The notes: a model not told the origin generated them from the letters alone. Shown: positions 20,039-29,461, counted from the stretch's first letter. The stretch is 64,000 nucleotides of DNA from an uncultured Gammaproteobacteria bacterium (GCA_943788815.1 CALSRS010000003.1:66588-130587), one strand, 5' to 3'. Program-made: numbers and translations.

Positions 20039-20366
20039 GAGTCAGCCAGACAATCGCCCTGAATTATAAGGGAGGAAAGTCCGGGCTCTATAGGGTAAGA
20101 CGCCAGGTAACGCCTGGGCGGCGTGAGTCGACGGAAAGTGCCACAGAAAATATACCGCCTGTAAGGGTAAGGGTGAAATGGTGTGGTAAGAGCGCACCGC
20201 ATATCTGGTAACAGATATGGCATGGTAAACCCCGTCTGGAGCAAGGCCAAATAGGGAAACATTGGTGTGACCCGCACTGTTTCCGGGTAGGCTGCTAGAG
20301 GTGTATGGCGACGTACACTCGAGATGAATGATTGTCCAAGACAGAACCCGGCTTACCGGCTGACTC
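20039..20366 (+). ncRNA. rnpB: RNase P RNA, bacterial type A, with reduced P3 and P12
   Basis: This is the catalytic RNA of RNase P, which trims tRNA 5' leaders. The ends pair as P1 (GAGTCAGCC with GGCTGACTC). The conserved core is plain: GGAGGAAAGTCCGGGCTC near 20071 and GACAGAACCCGGCTTA near 20340 form P4 and its surroundings, and GGTAAGAGCGCACCGC, GGAGCAAGGCCAAATAGGG and CCGGGTAGGCTGCTAGAG follow the type A order. The L15 loop has GGT at 20264-20266, the site that pairs with tRNA CCA. It is about 328 nt, shorter than the 377 nt of E. coli. The P3 hairpin is only 4 bp (20057-20072), and P12 is reduced to CCT-GTA-AGG (20158-20166). Confidence 0.97.
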
Positions 20367-20592
20367 CTTAATTTTGCAGTTTTCAGATCGGATCATCAGA
20401 ATCCACTAAAAAATCCAGAAATAATGAAAATTTCGGGCATTTCTCGTAATTTACATTAATAAGATCATTCAATTTATTGAAATAAAAGGACTTATTTTAT
20501 ATATATTGAATCTACTCATGCTAATTTCAAGTTTTGTCACATAAGTATCTGTAAATAAAGGCAGATTTCCGTCAGAAAAAAGCAAGATTCAC

Positions 20593-20622
20593 TTGACACA
20601 ATCCTTGTTAACTCCCTATGAT
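20593..20622 (+). promoter_or_regulatory. Main promoter of the dcw cluster (Pmra)
   Basis: A consensus sigma70 promoter lies in the 318-bp gap between rnpB and mraZ: TTGACA at 20593-20598 and TATGAT at 20617-20622, spacing 18 bp. Transcription would begin near 20629-20631, exactly at the first MraZ repeat. Upstream of it (20367-20592) the gap is AT-rich and I see no gene or strong terminator. Confidence 0.8.
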
Positions 20623-20630
20623 TTCCTTTA

Positions 20631-20654
20631 GTGGGGAATAGTGGTGAAAAGTGG
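20631..20654 (+). promoter_or_regulatory. MraZ operator: three GTGG repeats at 10-bp spacing
   Basis: The tetramer GTGG occurs at 20631, 20641 and 20651, each starting a 10-base unit (GTGGGGAATA, GTGGTGAAAA, GTGGTTATTA). MraZ is known to bind direct repeats of this type, with about one helical turn between them, just downstream of its own promoter. The position at the predicted transcription start and 31 bp before mraZ fits autorepression of the dcw operon. Confidence 0.8.
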
Positions 20655-20684
20655 TTATTATATTCATAAATCAGGGGTTTATTT

Positions 20685-21143
20685 GTGTTTAGAGGGTCGA
20701 GTTCAGTCAGCGTAGATAACAAGGGCAGACTTGCGGTTCCAAGCCGTTTTCGCGAGCGGTTAACGGCGATCTCGGGTGGGTGTCTTGTGCAAACATTGAA
20801 TCCGCTAGATAGATCATTATGGCTGTACCCACTTAGTGAATGGGAAATTATTGAAAATAAACTCGCTACCTTGTCAGATTTTGATAAACAAAGTCGACGT
20901 GCAAAACAAATGATGCGCGGATATGCAACGGATTGCCAGCTTGATTCACAAGGTCGCATTCTGTTGTCACAGGAACTTAGGGAATACGCGACTATTTCCA
21001 AACACACAGTAATCCTTGGTCAGGGAAATAAATTTGAAGTTTGGGATCAGTCTACATGGATAGATCAAAGGGACCAATGGCTGGAACAGGTTGGTGATGA
21101 AAACAGTGAACCCTCTGATGTTCTCAAGCCACTATCTCTTTAG
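20685..21143 (+). CDS. mraZ: Transcriptional regulator MraZ
   Basis: MraZ is the AbrB-like repressor of the dcw cluster. The 152-residue protein has two copies of the SpoVT-AbrB-like module: VDNKGRLAVPSRFRERL near the N-terminus and LDSQGRILLSQELREYA near residue 92. Both carry the DxxGR element that contacts DNA. The start is GTG at 20685, with AGGGG at 20673-20677 before it. It binds repeats like those at 20631-20654 and so should repress its own operon. rsmH follows 27 bp later. Confidence 0.95.
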   Translation: MFRGSSSVSVDNKGRLAVPSRFRERLTAISGGCLVQTLNPLDRSLWLYPLSEWEIIENKLATLSDFDKQSRRAKQMMRGYATDCQLDSQGRILLSQELREYATISKHTVILGQGNKFEVWDQSTWIDQRDQWLEQVGDENSEPSDVLKPLSL

Positions 21144-21154
21144 AACCCCATTTT

Positions 21155-21182
21155 ATTTGTCTTCATATTGATGAAGACAAAT
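21155..21182 (+). promoter_or_regulatory. Perfect 12-bp inverted repeat over the rsmH start codon
   Basis: ATTTGTCTTCAT (21155-21166) and ATGAAGACAAAT (21171-21182) are exact reverse complements separated by the 4-base loop ATTG. The first three bases of the 3' arm are the rsmH ATG. In mRNA the hairpin would bury the start codon, and no Shine-Dalgarno sequence is visible upstream. No U-tract follows, so a terminator is unlikely. A ribosome ending mraZ (stop at 21141-21143) would reach into the 5' arm, which suggests translational coupling. Confidence 0.7.
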
Positions 21183-22112
21183 GAATATGAACATGTACCC
21201 GTTCTGGTTAATGAAGTTGAACAAGGACTTAATATTCAGCAGGACGGGATTTATGTTGATTGTACATTTGGCAGAGGCGGGCATAGCAGGGTCATACTCA
21301 GGAATTTAAATGACAAGGGCAAATTATTTGTTTTTGATAAAGACCCAATGGCAATTGAGGCTGCTGAAGTATTGGCAGCTGAAGACTTCAGGGTCAAAGT
21401 TATACATTCAGCTTTTTCAGAAATTTCAGTATATCTTAATAAAGAAGGGCTATTGGGATCAGTTAATGGAATATTATTTGATCTTGGTATTTCATCTCCG
21501 CAAGTTGATGACCCTGAAAGGGGGTTTAGTTTTAGCCAATCCGGAGACCTTGATATGAGGATGGATCCTACCTCGGGAGTTTCCGCTAAGGATTGGATTA
21601 ATCTATCAGATGAATCTGAAATTTCTCAAGTTATAAGAAAATATGGTGAAGAAAAATTTTCTCGTCGAATAGCCAGAGCGATTATAGAGAGTAGAGATAT
21701 TACACCTATAGCAACTACTGCAGATTTATCTGACATTATCGTCAAGGCAATTCCTTTTCCAGATAAAAATAAACATCCTGCTACCAGGACATTTCAGGCG
21801 ATAAGAATATATTTGAATAATGAGCTTGATGAATTGAAAGCAGGTTTATTTGAAGCATATGAGCTACTTGCAGTTCATGGTCGATTAGTCGTAATAAGTT
21901 TTCATTCTCTTGAGGACAGGATAGTCAAAAGGTTTATGCGTCAGTATTCAAAAAATGATCCTTATCCAGATGATTTGCCAATTACTTCAGATAAAATAAA
22001 GCCTGCATTGAAAATGATAGGTAAATTAATTACACCCTCAAATAAGGAATATGAAACCAACGTCAGAGCAAGAAGTGCGAAGCTTCGTATAGCTGAAAAG
22101 CTTGCAACATGA
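21171..22112 (+). CDS. rsmH: 16S rRNA (cytosine1402-N4)-methyltransferase
   Basis: RsmH (MraW) methylates N4 of C1402 in 16S rRNA. The 313 residues show the class I methyltransferase signature DCTFGRGGHSRVIL for SAM binding, the family blocks GILFDLGISSPQVDDPERGFSF and DLDMRMDP, and the C-terminal ISFHSLEDRIVKRF. I chose ATG 21171 (nine residues before the conserved HVPVLVNE) over the TTG one codon upstream. The start lies inside a 12-bp hairpin. It overlaps ftsL by 4 bp (ATGA). Confidence 0.96.
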   Translation: MKTNEYEHVPVLVNEVEQGLNIQQDGIYVDCTFGRGGHSRVILRNLNDKGKLFVFDKDPMAIEAAEVLAAEDFRVKVIHSAFSEISVYLNKEGLLGSVNGILFDLGISSPQVDDPERGFSFSQSGDLDMRMDPTSGVSAKDWINLSDESEISQVIRKYGEEKFSRRIARAIIESRDITPIATTADLSDIIVKAIPFPDKNKHPATRTFQAIRIYLNNELDELKAGLFEAYELLAVHGRLVVISFHSLEDRIVKRFMRQYSKNDPYPDDLPITSDKIKPALKMIGKLITPSNKEYETNVRARSAKLRIAEKLAT

Positions 22113-22372
22113 AAATGATGATTAACAGTTTACTATTTCTTTCGGTATTTATAACAGCAATATTAATTGTCTTAACCCAACACAATTTTAGAAAGACCTT
22201 TATGGAAATTCAGAAACTGGAAATGGTTAGCAATGACTTAAACGAAGAATGGGGAAAGTTGCAATTAGAACAAAGTACCTGGGCGACAGATGACAGGATA
22301 GAAAGATTGGCCAGAGATAAATTAAATATGCATCCACCCGAGATTGATTCGATAGTTTTGATTTCAAAATGA
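22109..22372 (+). CDS. ftsL: Cell division protein FtsL
   Basis: FtsL is a small bitopic division protein that with FtsB and FtsQ activates the septal synthase FtsWI. The 87 residues have a short cytoplasmic start, one membrane helix (about 4-22), and a periplasmic coiled-coil region with the family ending REKLNMHPPE-like pattern (here ARDKLNMHPPEI). Position between rsmH and ftsI with 4-bp overlaps on both sides makes the call firm despite low sequence conservation. Confidence 0.93.
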   Translation: MKMMINSLLFLSVFITAILIVLTQHNFRKTFMEIQKLEMVSNDLNEEWGKLQLEQSTWATDDRIERLARDKLNMHPPEIDSIVLISK

Positions 22373-24096
22373 AAAAGGAAATGAAACAGTCTATATATCC
22401 TTTTCGCAGAAAATTTATACTGATATTTTTTGCAAGCTTATCTGTTTTGCTTGTGTGGAGGGCGGCGTTTTTACATATTGTTGATAAAGACTTCCTCCAG
22501 GATCATGGGGACGCAAGATCTTTGAGAGTAGTATCTATACCTGCTCATCGTGGAATGATTACCGATAGAAATAATGAGCCACTCGCAATTAGTACACCTG
22601 TGGATTCAATTTGGGCTATACCACGACAGGTACTGGAGCATCCTGAAGATATTCCTGTGTTGGCCAATCTGCTTGATATGTCCACAGAGCATTTGCTTGA
22701 AATGCTCAATGATCGAATTGATAGACAATTTGTTTATTTAAAACGTCATATATCTCCTGATCTTACAAATAAAATATCTAGTCTTGAAATTTTTGGCGTA
22801 CATCTGCAGCAAGAATTTAAGCGATTTTATCCTGCAGGTGAAATTACTGCACATCTAGTCGGATTTACAAACGTTGATGATACTGGTCAGGAAGGTCTTG
22901 AGCTTGCTTATGATCACTGGTTAAAAGGAGAAGCAGGTGAAAAACGAGTATTGAGAGACAGACTAGGCCGTGCTGTCAGGGATATTGAAAGTATCAGTGA
23001 ATCCAGCCCGGGTAGAAATCTTGTTCTTAGTATTGATCGGCGCGTTCAATATCTTGCCTATCGAGAACTCGCAGCAGCTGTTAAGTATTATCAGGCAAAA
23101 AGCGGTTCGCTAATAGTTATCGACCCTGATAACGGGGAAGTGCTGGCACTTGCTGCACAACCATCTTATAACCCCAACAACAGGGCTGGCCTTAAGAGTG
23201 AAAATTTCAGGAACCGTGTTATCACGGATGTTTTTGAGGCAGGCTCAACACTTAAGCCGTTTACTATTGCAGCGGGATTGAAATCAGGATTATTCACAGA
23301 AGATACTTTAATTAAAACCAGTCCTGGTTATCTCAGGGTAAGTAATCACATTATCAGTGACACGTCCAATTATGGGACACTGGATTTAACAGGAATAATA
23401 CAAAAATCCAGTAATGTAGGAACCAGCAAGATTGGCCTGGCCGTCGGGCCTGAAGCCTTATCACAAACTCTTCGTGCAGTAGGATTCGGTGAACAAACGG
23501 GCACAGGGTTTCCTGGTGAATCTCCTGGATTAATGTCCAGTTATACAAGCTGGAGTGAACTTGACCTGGCGTCTATTGCATTCGGACATGGGATAGCTGT
23601 AACTGCATTACAGCTGGCCCAGGCATATAGTGTTATTGCATCTGATGGAATACTTCGCCCTCTTTCCTTTCTTAAAGTTAATGAAGAAGTAGTCGCAGGG
23701 CAACAGGTAATGTCATCTGAGATTGCAAAAAAGTTGCGAGATATGCTGGAGAAAGTTGTACAGCCCGAAGGAACGGGGCAAAAGGCCAATGTCCCCTTAT
23801 ACAGGGTAGCAGGAAAGACCGGTACAGCTCACAAGTCCTCTAGCGAAGGCTATGCCGAAGATAGATATTTATCCTTATTTGCAGGATTTGCGCCCGCGAG
23901 CAATCCCAGACTGGTAATGGCTGTAATTATTGATGAGCCTCAGGGTGCTGAACATTTCGGTGGACAGGTAGCCGCACCTGTTTTTTCAAAAGTGATTCAA
24001 GGTGTGTTGAGAATATTAAATATTCCGCCAGATAAACTACCAGCAATAAATAGTAGTAATGTAATTTCAACACAAATGCCAGGGACAACAGGATAG
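22369..24096 (+). CDS. ftsI: Septal peptidoglycan transpeptidase FtsI (PBP3)
   Basis: FtsI crosslinks septal peptidoglycan in complex with FtsW. The 575 residues start with a cytoplasmic tail and one membrane helix (about 14-34). The pedestal domain begins at AHRGMITDRNNEPLA. The penicillin-binding domain has the three active-site motifs STLK (Ser293-Lys296), SSN (347-349) and KTGT (483-486). Size and order are typical for class B PBP3. It overlaps ftsL by 4 bp and ends 4 bp before murE. Confidence 0.97.
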   Translation: MKKEMKQSIYPFRRKFILIFFASLSVLLVWRAAFLHIVDKDFLQDHGDARSLRVVSIPAHRGMITDRNNEPLAISTPVDSIWAIPRQVLEHPEDIPVLANLLDMSTEHLLEMLNDRIDRQFVYLKRHISPDLTNKISSLEIFGVHLQQEFKRFYPAGEITAHLVGFTNVDDTGQEGLELAYDHWLKGEAGEKRVLRDRLGRAVRDIESISESSPGRNLVLSIDRRVQYLAYRELAAAVKYYQAKSGSLIVIDPDNGEVLALAAQPSYNPNNRAGLKSENFRNRVITDVFEAGSTLKPFTIAAGLKSGLFTEDTLIKTSPGYLRVSNHIISDTSNYGTLDLTGIIQKSSNVGTSKIGLAVGPEALSQTLRAVGFGEQTGTGFPGESPGLMSSYTSWSELDLASIAFGHGIAVTALQLAQAYSVIASDGILRPLSFLKVNEEVVAGQQVMSSEIAKKLRDMLEKVVQPEGTGQKANVPLYRVAGKTGTAHKSSSEGYAEDRYLSLFAGFAPASNPRLVMAVIIDEPQGAEHFGGQVAAPVFSKVIQGVLRILNIPPDKLPAINSSNVISTQMPGTTG

Positions 24097-24100
24097 AAAA

Positions 24101-25618
24101 ATGACGATGGCTTTTTCTACATCTGATAATGCCAACCTGAGTAGTTTGCTCAGTGGATTGGTGCCATCTAATAACATCACAGAGGCATACATATCTTCGC
24201 TTCAGTTGGACAGTCGAAATGTGACGCCTGGCAGTTTATTTTTTGGGAAAAACGGGGCCCAAACAAGTGGTCGGCATTTTGTTAATGATGCAATTGAAAA
24301 AGGCGCGAGTGCTATTGTTATTGAAAGCGAGTCAAATAGCTTTGAACTGATTGATCAGGTTCCCGTCTATGAGGTCAATGAAATTAAGTCTGTACTGGGA
24401 ACGATAGCTTCGAGATTCTATGATTTTCCATCAGCTAAAATTGATCTCACAGGAATAACTGGAACAAACGGAAAAACCTCTGTTGTGTATTTTTTAAACC
24501 AGGCAATATCAATTTGCTTAAATAAGCCAGTTGGCATTATTGGTACCCTGGGTTATGGAACAGCAAATAACTTGTCGCCGGCTATTAATACAACACCAGA
24601 CATCATCACTTTAAATGCATTGCTTAACGATTTTTATTCCCGCGGGATTGAAGAAGTGGTAATGGAAGTATCGTCCCATGGGATAGATCAAGGAAGAGTG
24701 AATAATATTGAAATTGACACTGCGGTCTTTACAAATCTCAGTCAGGATCATCTTGATTACCATAAAGACATGGATGCTTATGGTAAAGCGAAGCAGGAAT
24801 TATTTTATCTATCTTCTATAAAAAATGCTGTTATAAACGTTGGCGATGATTTTGGTCTGCAAATTTCTTCCGATCTCCCCGAAAATATAAATCTAATTCG
24901 GTATAAAGTCCTGGAACATGATGTAGATATTAATGCACAAGATAGTGAATTATATGCAGTTATAAAGCACCATGATATCTATTCAATTTCCATGGAAATT
25001 TTCAGTGAATGGGGAAATGAACAATTGACAGTTAATCTAGTGGGAGATTACAACGCTGAAAATATCCTGGCCTGTCTTGGAGTTCTTTGTATTAAAAATA
25101 TTCCGTTTACTGATGCGTTGGAAGCACTTTCCAAAGTAAAGGCAGTTCCTGGAAGAATGGAATTGTTTTGTGCGCCAACATCGCCAAAGATTTTTATTGA
25201 CTATGCACACACGCCAGATGCACTTGAGAAATCCCTGAGCACATTGCGCAAGCTTGGATGCAGGCGTTTAGTCTGTGTATTCGGATGTGGTGGTGATCGT
25301 GATAAGGAGAAGCGCCCGCTAATGGGGAAAATTGCTGAGAAATATTGTGACGGAATTTTTCTTACCAGTGATAACTCAAGAAATGAGTCAGCAAAAGAAA
25401 TAATTGAAGATATCCAGTCAGGAATGAGTGGGGTGGTTGCCTGTGAAGTGGAATTGGACAGGACCTTAGCTATTCAAGAAGCAATTGATACATATGGTTC
25501 AGATGACTTTATTTTAGTTGCTGGTAAAGGACATGAAACTTATCAGGAAACCAACGGTGTGAAAGTGCCGTTTTGCGACAGACAGTTAGTAATTAATTTA
25601 TTGGAGTCGCTCTGGTGA
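24101..25618 (+). CDS. murE: UDP-MurNAc-tripeptide synthetase MurE (meso-DAP adding)
   Basis: MurE adds the third stem-peptide residue to UDP-MurNAc-L-Ala-D-Glu. The 505 residues have the ATP loop GITGTNGKTS (119-127), the N-terminal UMP-binding domain, the central ATPase and a C-terminal ligase domain with GCGGDRDKEKRP. The residue-selecting motif, DNPR in meso-DAP enzymes, is DNSR here (424-427); the Arg that reads the DAP carboxylate is kept, so DAP specificity is still expected. It overlaps murF by 4 bp (GTGA). Confidence 0.96.
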   Translation: MTMAFSTSDNANLSSLLSGLVPSNNITEAYISSLQLDSRNVTPGSLFFGKNGAQTSGRHFVNDAIEKGASAIVIESESNSFELIDQVPVYEVNEIKSVLGTIASRFYDFPSAKIDLTGITGTNGKTSVVYFLNQAISICLNKPVGIIGTLGYGTANNLSPAINTTPDIITLNALLNDFYSRGIEEVVMEVSSHGIDQGRVNNIEIDTAVFTNLSQDHLDYHKDMDAYGKAKQELFYLSSIKNAVINVGDDFGLQISSDLPENINLIRYKVLEHDVDINAQDSELYAVIKHHDIYSISMEIFSEWGNEQLTVNLVGDYNAENILACLGVLCIKNIPFTDALEALSKVKAVPGRMELFCAPTSPKIFIDYAHTPDALEKSLSTLRKLGCRRLVCVFGCGGDRDKEKRPLMGKIAEKYCDGIFLTSDNSRNESAKEIIEDIQSGMSGVVACEVELDRTLAIQEAIDTYGSDDFILVAGKGHETYQETNGVKVPFCDRQLVINLLESLW

Positions 25619-26970
25619 TATCAATGAGACTATCTGAAGTGGCTCATAATATCGATGGTGTTTTTTCGGGAATGGATACCGTATTTGCAGGTGTGAGTAT
25701 AGATTCGCGTTCAATTCATAGTGGAAACCTTTTTGTGGCAATAAAAGGGGAAAGAATGGATGGCCATGCTTTTTTATCTACAGTTCATGATAATAAAGCA
25801 GCAGGTGCGATTGTAGATACCAAAGTAAATGATACAGACCTACCTCAAATCAAGGTTGATAATACTCTAAATGCCATGTCAAAACTTTCAAATCAGTGGC
25901 GAAGTAAGTTTGATATCCCTGTAATTGCAATTACTGGAAGTAATGGAAAAACCACTGTTAAGGAAATGGTTGGGTCTATTTTGGGACTCAATGCAAAGAT
26001 ACTGGCGACCAAAGGCAACCTAAATAATCACATCGGCGTTCCACTAACATTATTTGAACTTGGTGATGCGCATAAATTTGCCGTAATTGAGATGGGTGCT
26101 AATCATGCAGGTGAGATTGCACGGCTTTGTGAGATTACCATGCCAACAGTTGCTTTAATTACCCAGTGTGCACCCGCCCACTTGGAGGGATTTATTTCAG
26201 AAGAGGGTGTTGCAAAGGCTAAGGCTGAAATATTTTCAGGCTTGAGTTCCAATGGTACCGCGATAATAAATGCAGATGATAAATACGCTGGCATGTGGAC
26301 TGAAACTGCAAAGCAAAATAAAACCTTATATTTTGGTATTAAAAATAAAACAGGTATTTATGCTGAGAATATTCGGTTCAATAAAAAGAATGGAAGGACT
26401 GAATTTGAAATTCAATTTCCAGAAACCGTATTGACTATTAGTCTTTCACTTATTGGTGAGCATAACGTTCTAAATTCATTGGCTGCGGCTGCGTGCTGTT
26501 ATTCGGTAGGTGTACCTGTATTACAGATTAAGCAGGGGTTGGAGAATATGATCTGTGTTCCTGGACGTTTGGAAAGAATTAAGGGCTTATCAGGATCGAC
26601 AATATTCAATGATACCTATAATGCAAACCCTTCATCATTAGAGGCGGCGTTAAAAGTTATGTCAGGTATTGATGGTGCCCGATGGCTGATTTTTGGTGAT
26701 ATGGGGGAGTTAGGCGCTGAAGCAGAAAATTTTCACAGGCTAGCTGGCAGTCTTTCCAGAAAATACAAGATTGACAGACTATTTACAGTCGGTGAGTTAA
26801 GTCAATTTGCCACAGAAGAGTTTGGTGAGGGAAGTATTCACTTTGATTCAGTCGATGATCTACTAAGTCATTTAATAGATGAGATATCTGCCGATGTTAC
26901 TGTGTTGATTAAGGGTTCAAGATTTATGCGTATGGAACAATTAGTGGATGGATTAAGGAGGGGGAATTAA
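25615..26970 (+). CDS. murF: UDP-MurNAc-tripeptide:D-Ala-D-Ala ligase
   Basis: MurF joins D-Ala-D-Ala to the UDP-MurNAc tripeptide, completing the pentapeptide. The 451 residues contain the P-loop [14 protein letters not shown], the MGANHAGEI segment and INNDTYNAN-like block (here [12 protein letters not shown]). The start is GTG at 25615, with GGAG at 25603-25606 eight bases before; an ATG three codons later has poorer spacing. mraY starts 2 bp after its stop. Confidence 0.97.
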   Translation: MISMRLSEVAHNIDGVFSGMDTVFAGVSIDSRSIHSGNLFVAIKGERMDGHAFLSTVHDNKAAGAIVDTKVNDTDLPQIKVDNTLNAMSKLSNQWRSKFDIPVIAITGSNGKTTVKEMVGSILGLNAKILATKGNLNNHIGVPLTLFELGDAHKFAVIEMGANHAGEIARLCEITMPTVALITQCAPAHLEGFISEEGVAKAKAEIFSGLSSNGTAIINADDKYAGMWTETAKQNKTLYFGIKNKTGIYAENIRFNKKNGRTEFEIQFPETVLTISLSLIGEHNVLNSLAAAACCYSVGVPVLQIKQGLENMICVPGRLERIKGLSGSTIFNDTYNANPSSLEAALKVMSGIDGARWLIFGDMGELGAEAENFHRLAGSLSRKYKIDRLFTVGELSQFATEEFGEGSIHFDSVDDLLSHLIDEISADVTVLIKGSRFMRMEQLVDGLRRGN

Positions 26971-26972
26971 CC

Positions 26973-28055
26973 ATGTTGCTCTGGTTATCTGAATACCTGA
27001 TTCAATACTACAGTGGTTTTAATGTCTTTTTATATATTACCCTGCGAACAATTCTTGGCGCGCTTACGTCATTATTTATTGCTTTGGCTATAGGTCCAAT
27101 ATTAATTGCATATCTGAGTAAATATAAGGTTGAGCAAACAGTCCGTGATGATGGTCCTGAGTCACATTTATTAAAAACCGGTACACCCACGATGGGGGGG
27201 GTGTTAATTATCATTTCCATCGCATTCAGTACTTTATGCTGGGCAGATCTTACAAATCGGTATGTGCAAATTGTATGTGCTGTAACTATGGCCTTTGCAT
27301 TGATTGGATATGTTGATGATTACAAAAAAGTCGTCAGACAGGATCCAAAAGGATTATCGGCAAAATGGAAATATTTCTGGCAATCTGTTGTTGGTTTTAG
27401 CGCAGCAGTGTTTCTTTTCAAGACTTCTATTACTCCTGTTGAAACTCAATTGATCCTGCCATTTATAAAATTTTTTACAATTGACCTTGGCTGGTTCTTT
27501 ATCGTTTTAGCTTATTTTGTCATTGTCGGCTCAAGTAATGCAGTCAATCTAACTGACGGTTTAGATGGTCTTGCAATTCTTCCTACTGTAATGGTTGCTT
27601 CAGGATTGGCAATATTTGCGTATGCATCAGGGAATGTCCAATTTGCTGACTATCTAAGTATTCCATATGTTCCTGGCGTTGGTGAAATCTGTGTATTTTT
27701 AGGTGCAATAGTAGGTTCAGGACTCGGATTCCTATGGTTTAACACGTATCCCGCACAGGTATTTATGGGAGATATTGGCGCTCTTGCATTAGGAGCTGCA
27801 CTGGGAATTGTTGCAGTTGTTGTCAGGCAAGAGGTTGTACTTTTCATCATGGGAGGTGTTTTTGTGATAGAGACAGTTTCCGTGATTTTGCAAGTTAGTT
27901 CATTCAAATTGACAGGTAAAAGAATCTTCAGAATGGCGCCATTACATCATCACTATGAATTAAAAGGATGGCCAGAACCAAGAGTAATTGTCAGATTTTG
28001 GATAATCACTTTCATTCTGGTTTTGATTGGATTATCAAGTTTAAAGATTCGGTAG
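26973..28055 (+). CDS. mraY: Phospho-MurNAc-pentapeptide transferase (lipid I synthase)
   Basis: MraY transfers phospho-MurNAc-pentapeptide to undecaprenyl phosphate in the inner membrane, making lipid I. The 360-residue protein has about ten membrane helices and the family motifs [29 protein letters not shown] (the Mg-binding Asp pair), [13 protein letters not shown] and the cytoplasmic APLHHHYE loop. A strong ribosome-binding site (AAGGAGGGGG) precedes the ATG at 26973. Confidence 0.98.
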   Translation: MLLWLSEYLIQYYSGFNVFLYITLRTILGALTSLFIALAIGPILIAYLSKYKVEQTVRDDGPESHLLKTGTPTMGGVLIIISIAFSTLCWADLTNRYVQIVCAVTMAFALIGYVDDYKKVVRQDPKGLSAKWKYFWQSVVGFSAAVFLFKTSITPVETQLILPFIKFFTIDLGWFFIVLAYFVIVGSSNAVNLTDGLDGLAILPTVMVASGLAIFAYASGNVQFADYLSIPYVPGVGEICVFLGAIVGSGLGFLWFNTYPAQVFMGDIGALALGAALGIVAVVVRQEVVLFIMGGVFVIETVSVILQVSSFKLTGKRIFRMAPLHHHYELKGWPEPRVIVRFWIITFILVLIGLSSLKIR

Positions 28056-28096
28056 GGCAGATGAATAGTGCGTTAAGTATTTTATATAAGGACAAC

Positions 28097-29461
28097 ATGC
28101 GCGAAATACAGGAAAAATATGATGCAATTGTGGTAGGCCTGGGTATCACAGGTATGTCTTGTGTACGCTATCTTTCGCGTAATTTATTAAAGCTTGCCGT
28201 GGTTGATAGTAGAAATGAGCCGCCTCAATTTAAAACCTTACGTTCTGAATTTCCAGAAATACCGGTATTTTTGGGTGAATTTGATCAGAATTTATTCAGC
28301 TCTACTGAGAAGTTGATAGTTAGTCCCGGGGTTCCGTTGTCGAATCCGGTTATTCAAAAAGTTATGGAAAAAGGGGTGGAAATTTCAGGTGATATTGAAT
28401 TATTTCTAGAAAAGGCTAAGGCTCCAGTCATCGCAATTACTGGTTCAAATGGTAAGAGTACAGTCGCAATGCTGATATCGGAAATGATCTCCGCTTCTGG
28501 CAAAAAAGTATTACTAGGCGGCAATATTGGCACGCCTGCATTATCTCTTCTTGAATTTGATGTTCCAGATTATTACGTGCTCGAATTATCCAGTTTTCAA
28601 CTGGAGTCTACTCAGCATATTAACGCTATCGTATCCAGCGTATTGAATATCAGTGAAGACCACATGGACAGATACAAAAATTTCCAGGAATACTTGCTTG
28701 CAAAAAAGAAAATTTTTATGGGTGACGGGATTAAAGTAATTAATCTTGATGACGCTGTTATCAAATCAATGGTCAATATAGATGACAATATTATTTACTT
28801 TACACAAAACGAACCTGATGGTGGGACTTTTGGTATTAGAATTATTGATGATGTTGACTGGATTTGTTTCGGAAATCAAAAAATTATTAGTGTGTCTGAA
28901 ATAGGGATTAAAGGAAGACATAATATATTAAATTCTCTGGCCAGCCTTGCTCTTGGCCATGCCATTGGTCTGGAGTTTCTACATATGGCCGAGGCATTAA
29001 AGCAATATAAGGGATTGCCGCATCGTTGTGAATTTATTGCAAACATTGATGGTGTTGACTGGGTAAACGATTCAAAAGGGACAAATCCCGGTGCTACCTG
29101 TGCTGCTGTTGAAGGTCTGGCAAAGGGTGAAAATATAGTATTAATTGCAGGTGGTGATGCAAAAGAAGCAGACCTTTCCAGTCTTGGTCTCTCACTAAAA
29201 GGGAGGGTGCATACAGCAATATTAATTGGTAAAGATGCATTAAAGCTGGAGCAAGTTATTTCAGATAATTGCACGGTTATACACGCAATCAGTCTGGAGG
29301 CAGCGGTAAAAACGGCAAAGAAGCTTTCAAGTTCAGGAGACACTGTACTGCTTTCTCCTGCATGCTCAAGTTTAGATATGTTTACTGATTACACGGAACG
29401 TGGTGAAGAATTTATCAGGAATGTAAAACAGCTTGAAAAAAACGGAGGGACCGAACTTTGA
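28097..29461 (+). CDS. murD: UDP-MurNAc-L-alanine:D-glutamate ligase
   Basis: MurD adds D-glutamate to UDP-MurNAc-L-Ala. The 454 residues show a Rossmann-like N-terminal domain (IVVGLGITGMSCV), the ATP loop [11 protein letters not shown], the ELSSFQLE motif and a C-terminal domain with WVNDSKGTNPGAT. The frame is open well into mraY, so the start needs choosing: ATG 28097 has AAGGA five bases upstream and places the first Gly-rich strand at the usual distance. ATG 28061 would add 12 residues and has only a weak site. The stop overlaps ftsW by 4 bp. Confidence 0.95.
   Translation: MREIQEKYDAIVVGLGITGMSCVRYLSRNLLKLAVVDSRNEPPQFKTLRSEFPEIPVFLGEFDQNLFSSTEKLIVSPGVPLSNPVIQKVMEKGVEISGDIELFLEKAKAPVIAITGSNGKSTVAMLISEMISASGKKVLLGGNIGTPALSLLEFDVPDYYVLELSSFQLESTQHINAIVSSVLNISEDHMDRYKNFQEYLLAKKKIFMGDGIKVINLDDAVIKSMVNIDDNIIYFTQNEPDGGTFGIRIIDDVDWICFGNQKIISVSEIGIKGRHNILNSLASLALGHAIGLEFLHMAEALKQYKGLPHRCEFIANIDGVDWVNDSKGTNPGATCAAVEGLAKGENIVLIAGGDAKEADLSSLGLSLKGRVHTAILIGKDALKLEQVISDNCTVIHAISLEAAVKTAKKLSSSGDTVLLSPACSSLDMFTDYTERGEEFIRNVKQLEKNGGTEL

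Noticed and set aside
19840-20277. A 145-codon minus-strand ORF across the rsmI end and rnpB
   Set aside because: It is antisense to a coding gene and a structured RNA gene, has no ribosome-binding site and no recognisable family.
27968-28096. An earlier start for murD inside mraY
   Set aside because: The added residues do not resemble MurD, and ATG 28097 has a good ribosome-binding site and the expected distance to the first conserved strand.
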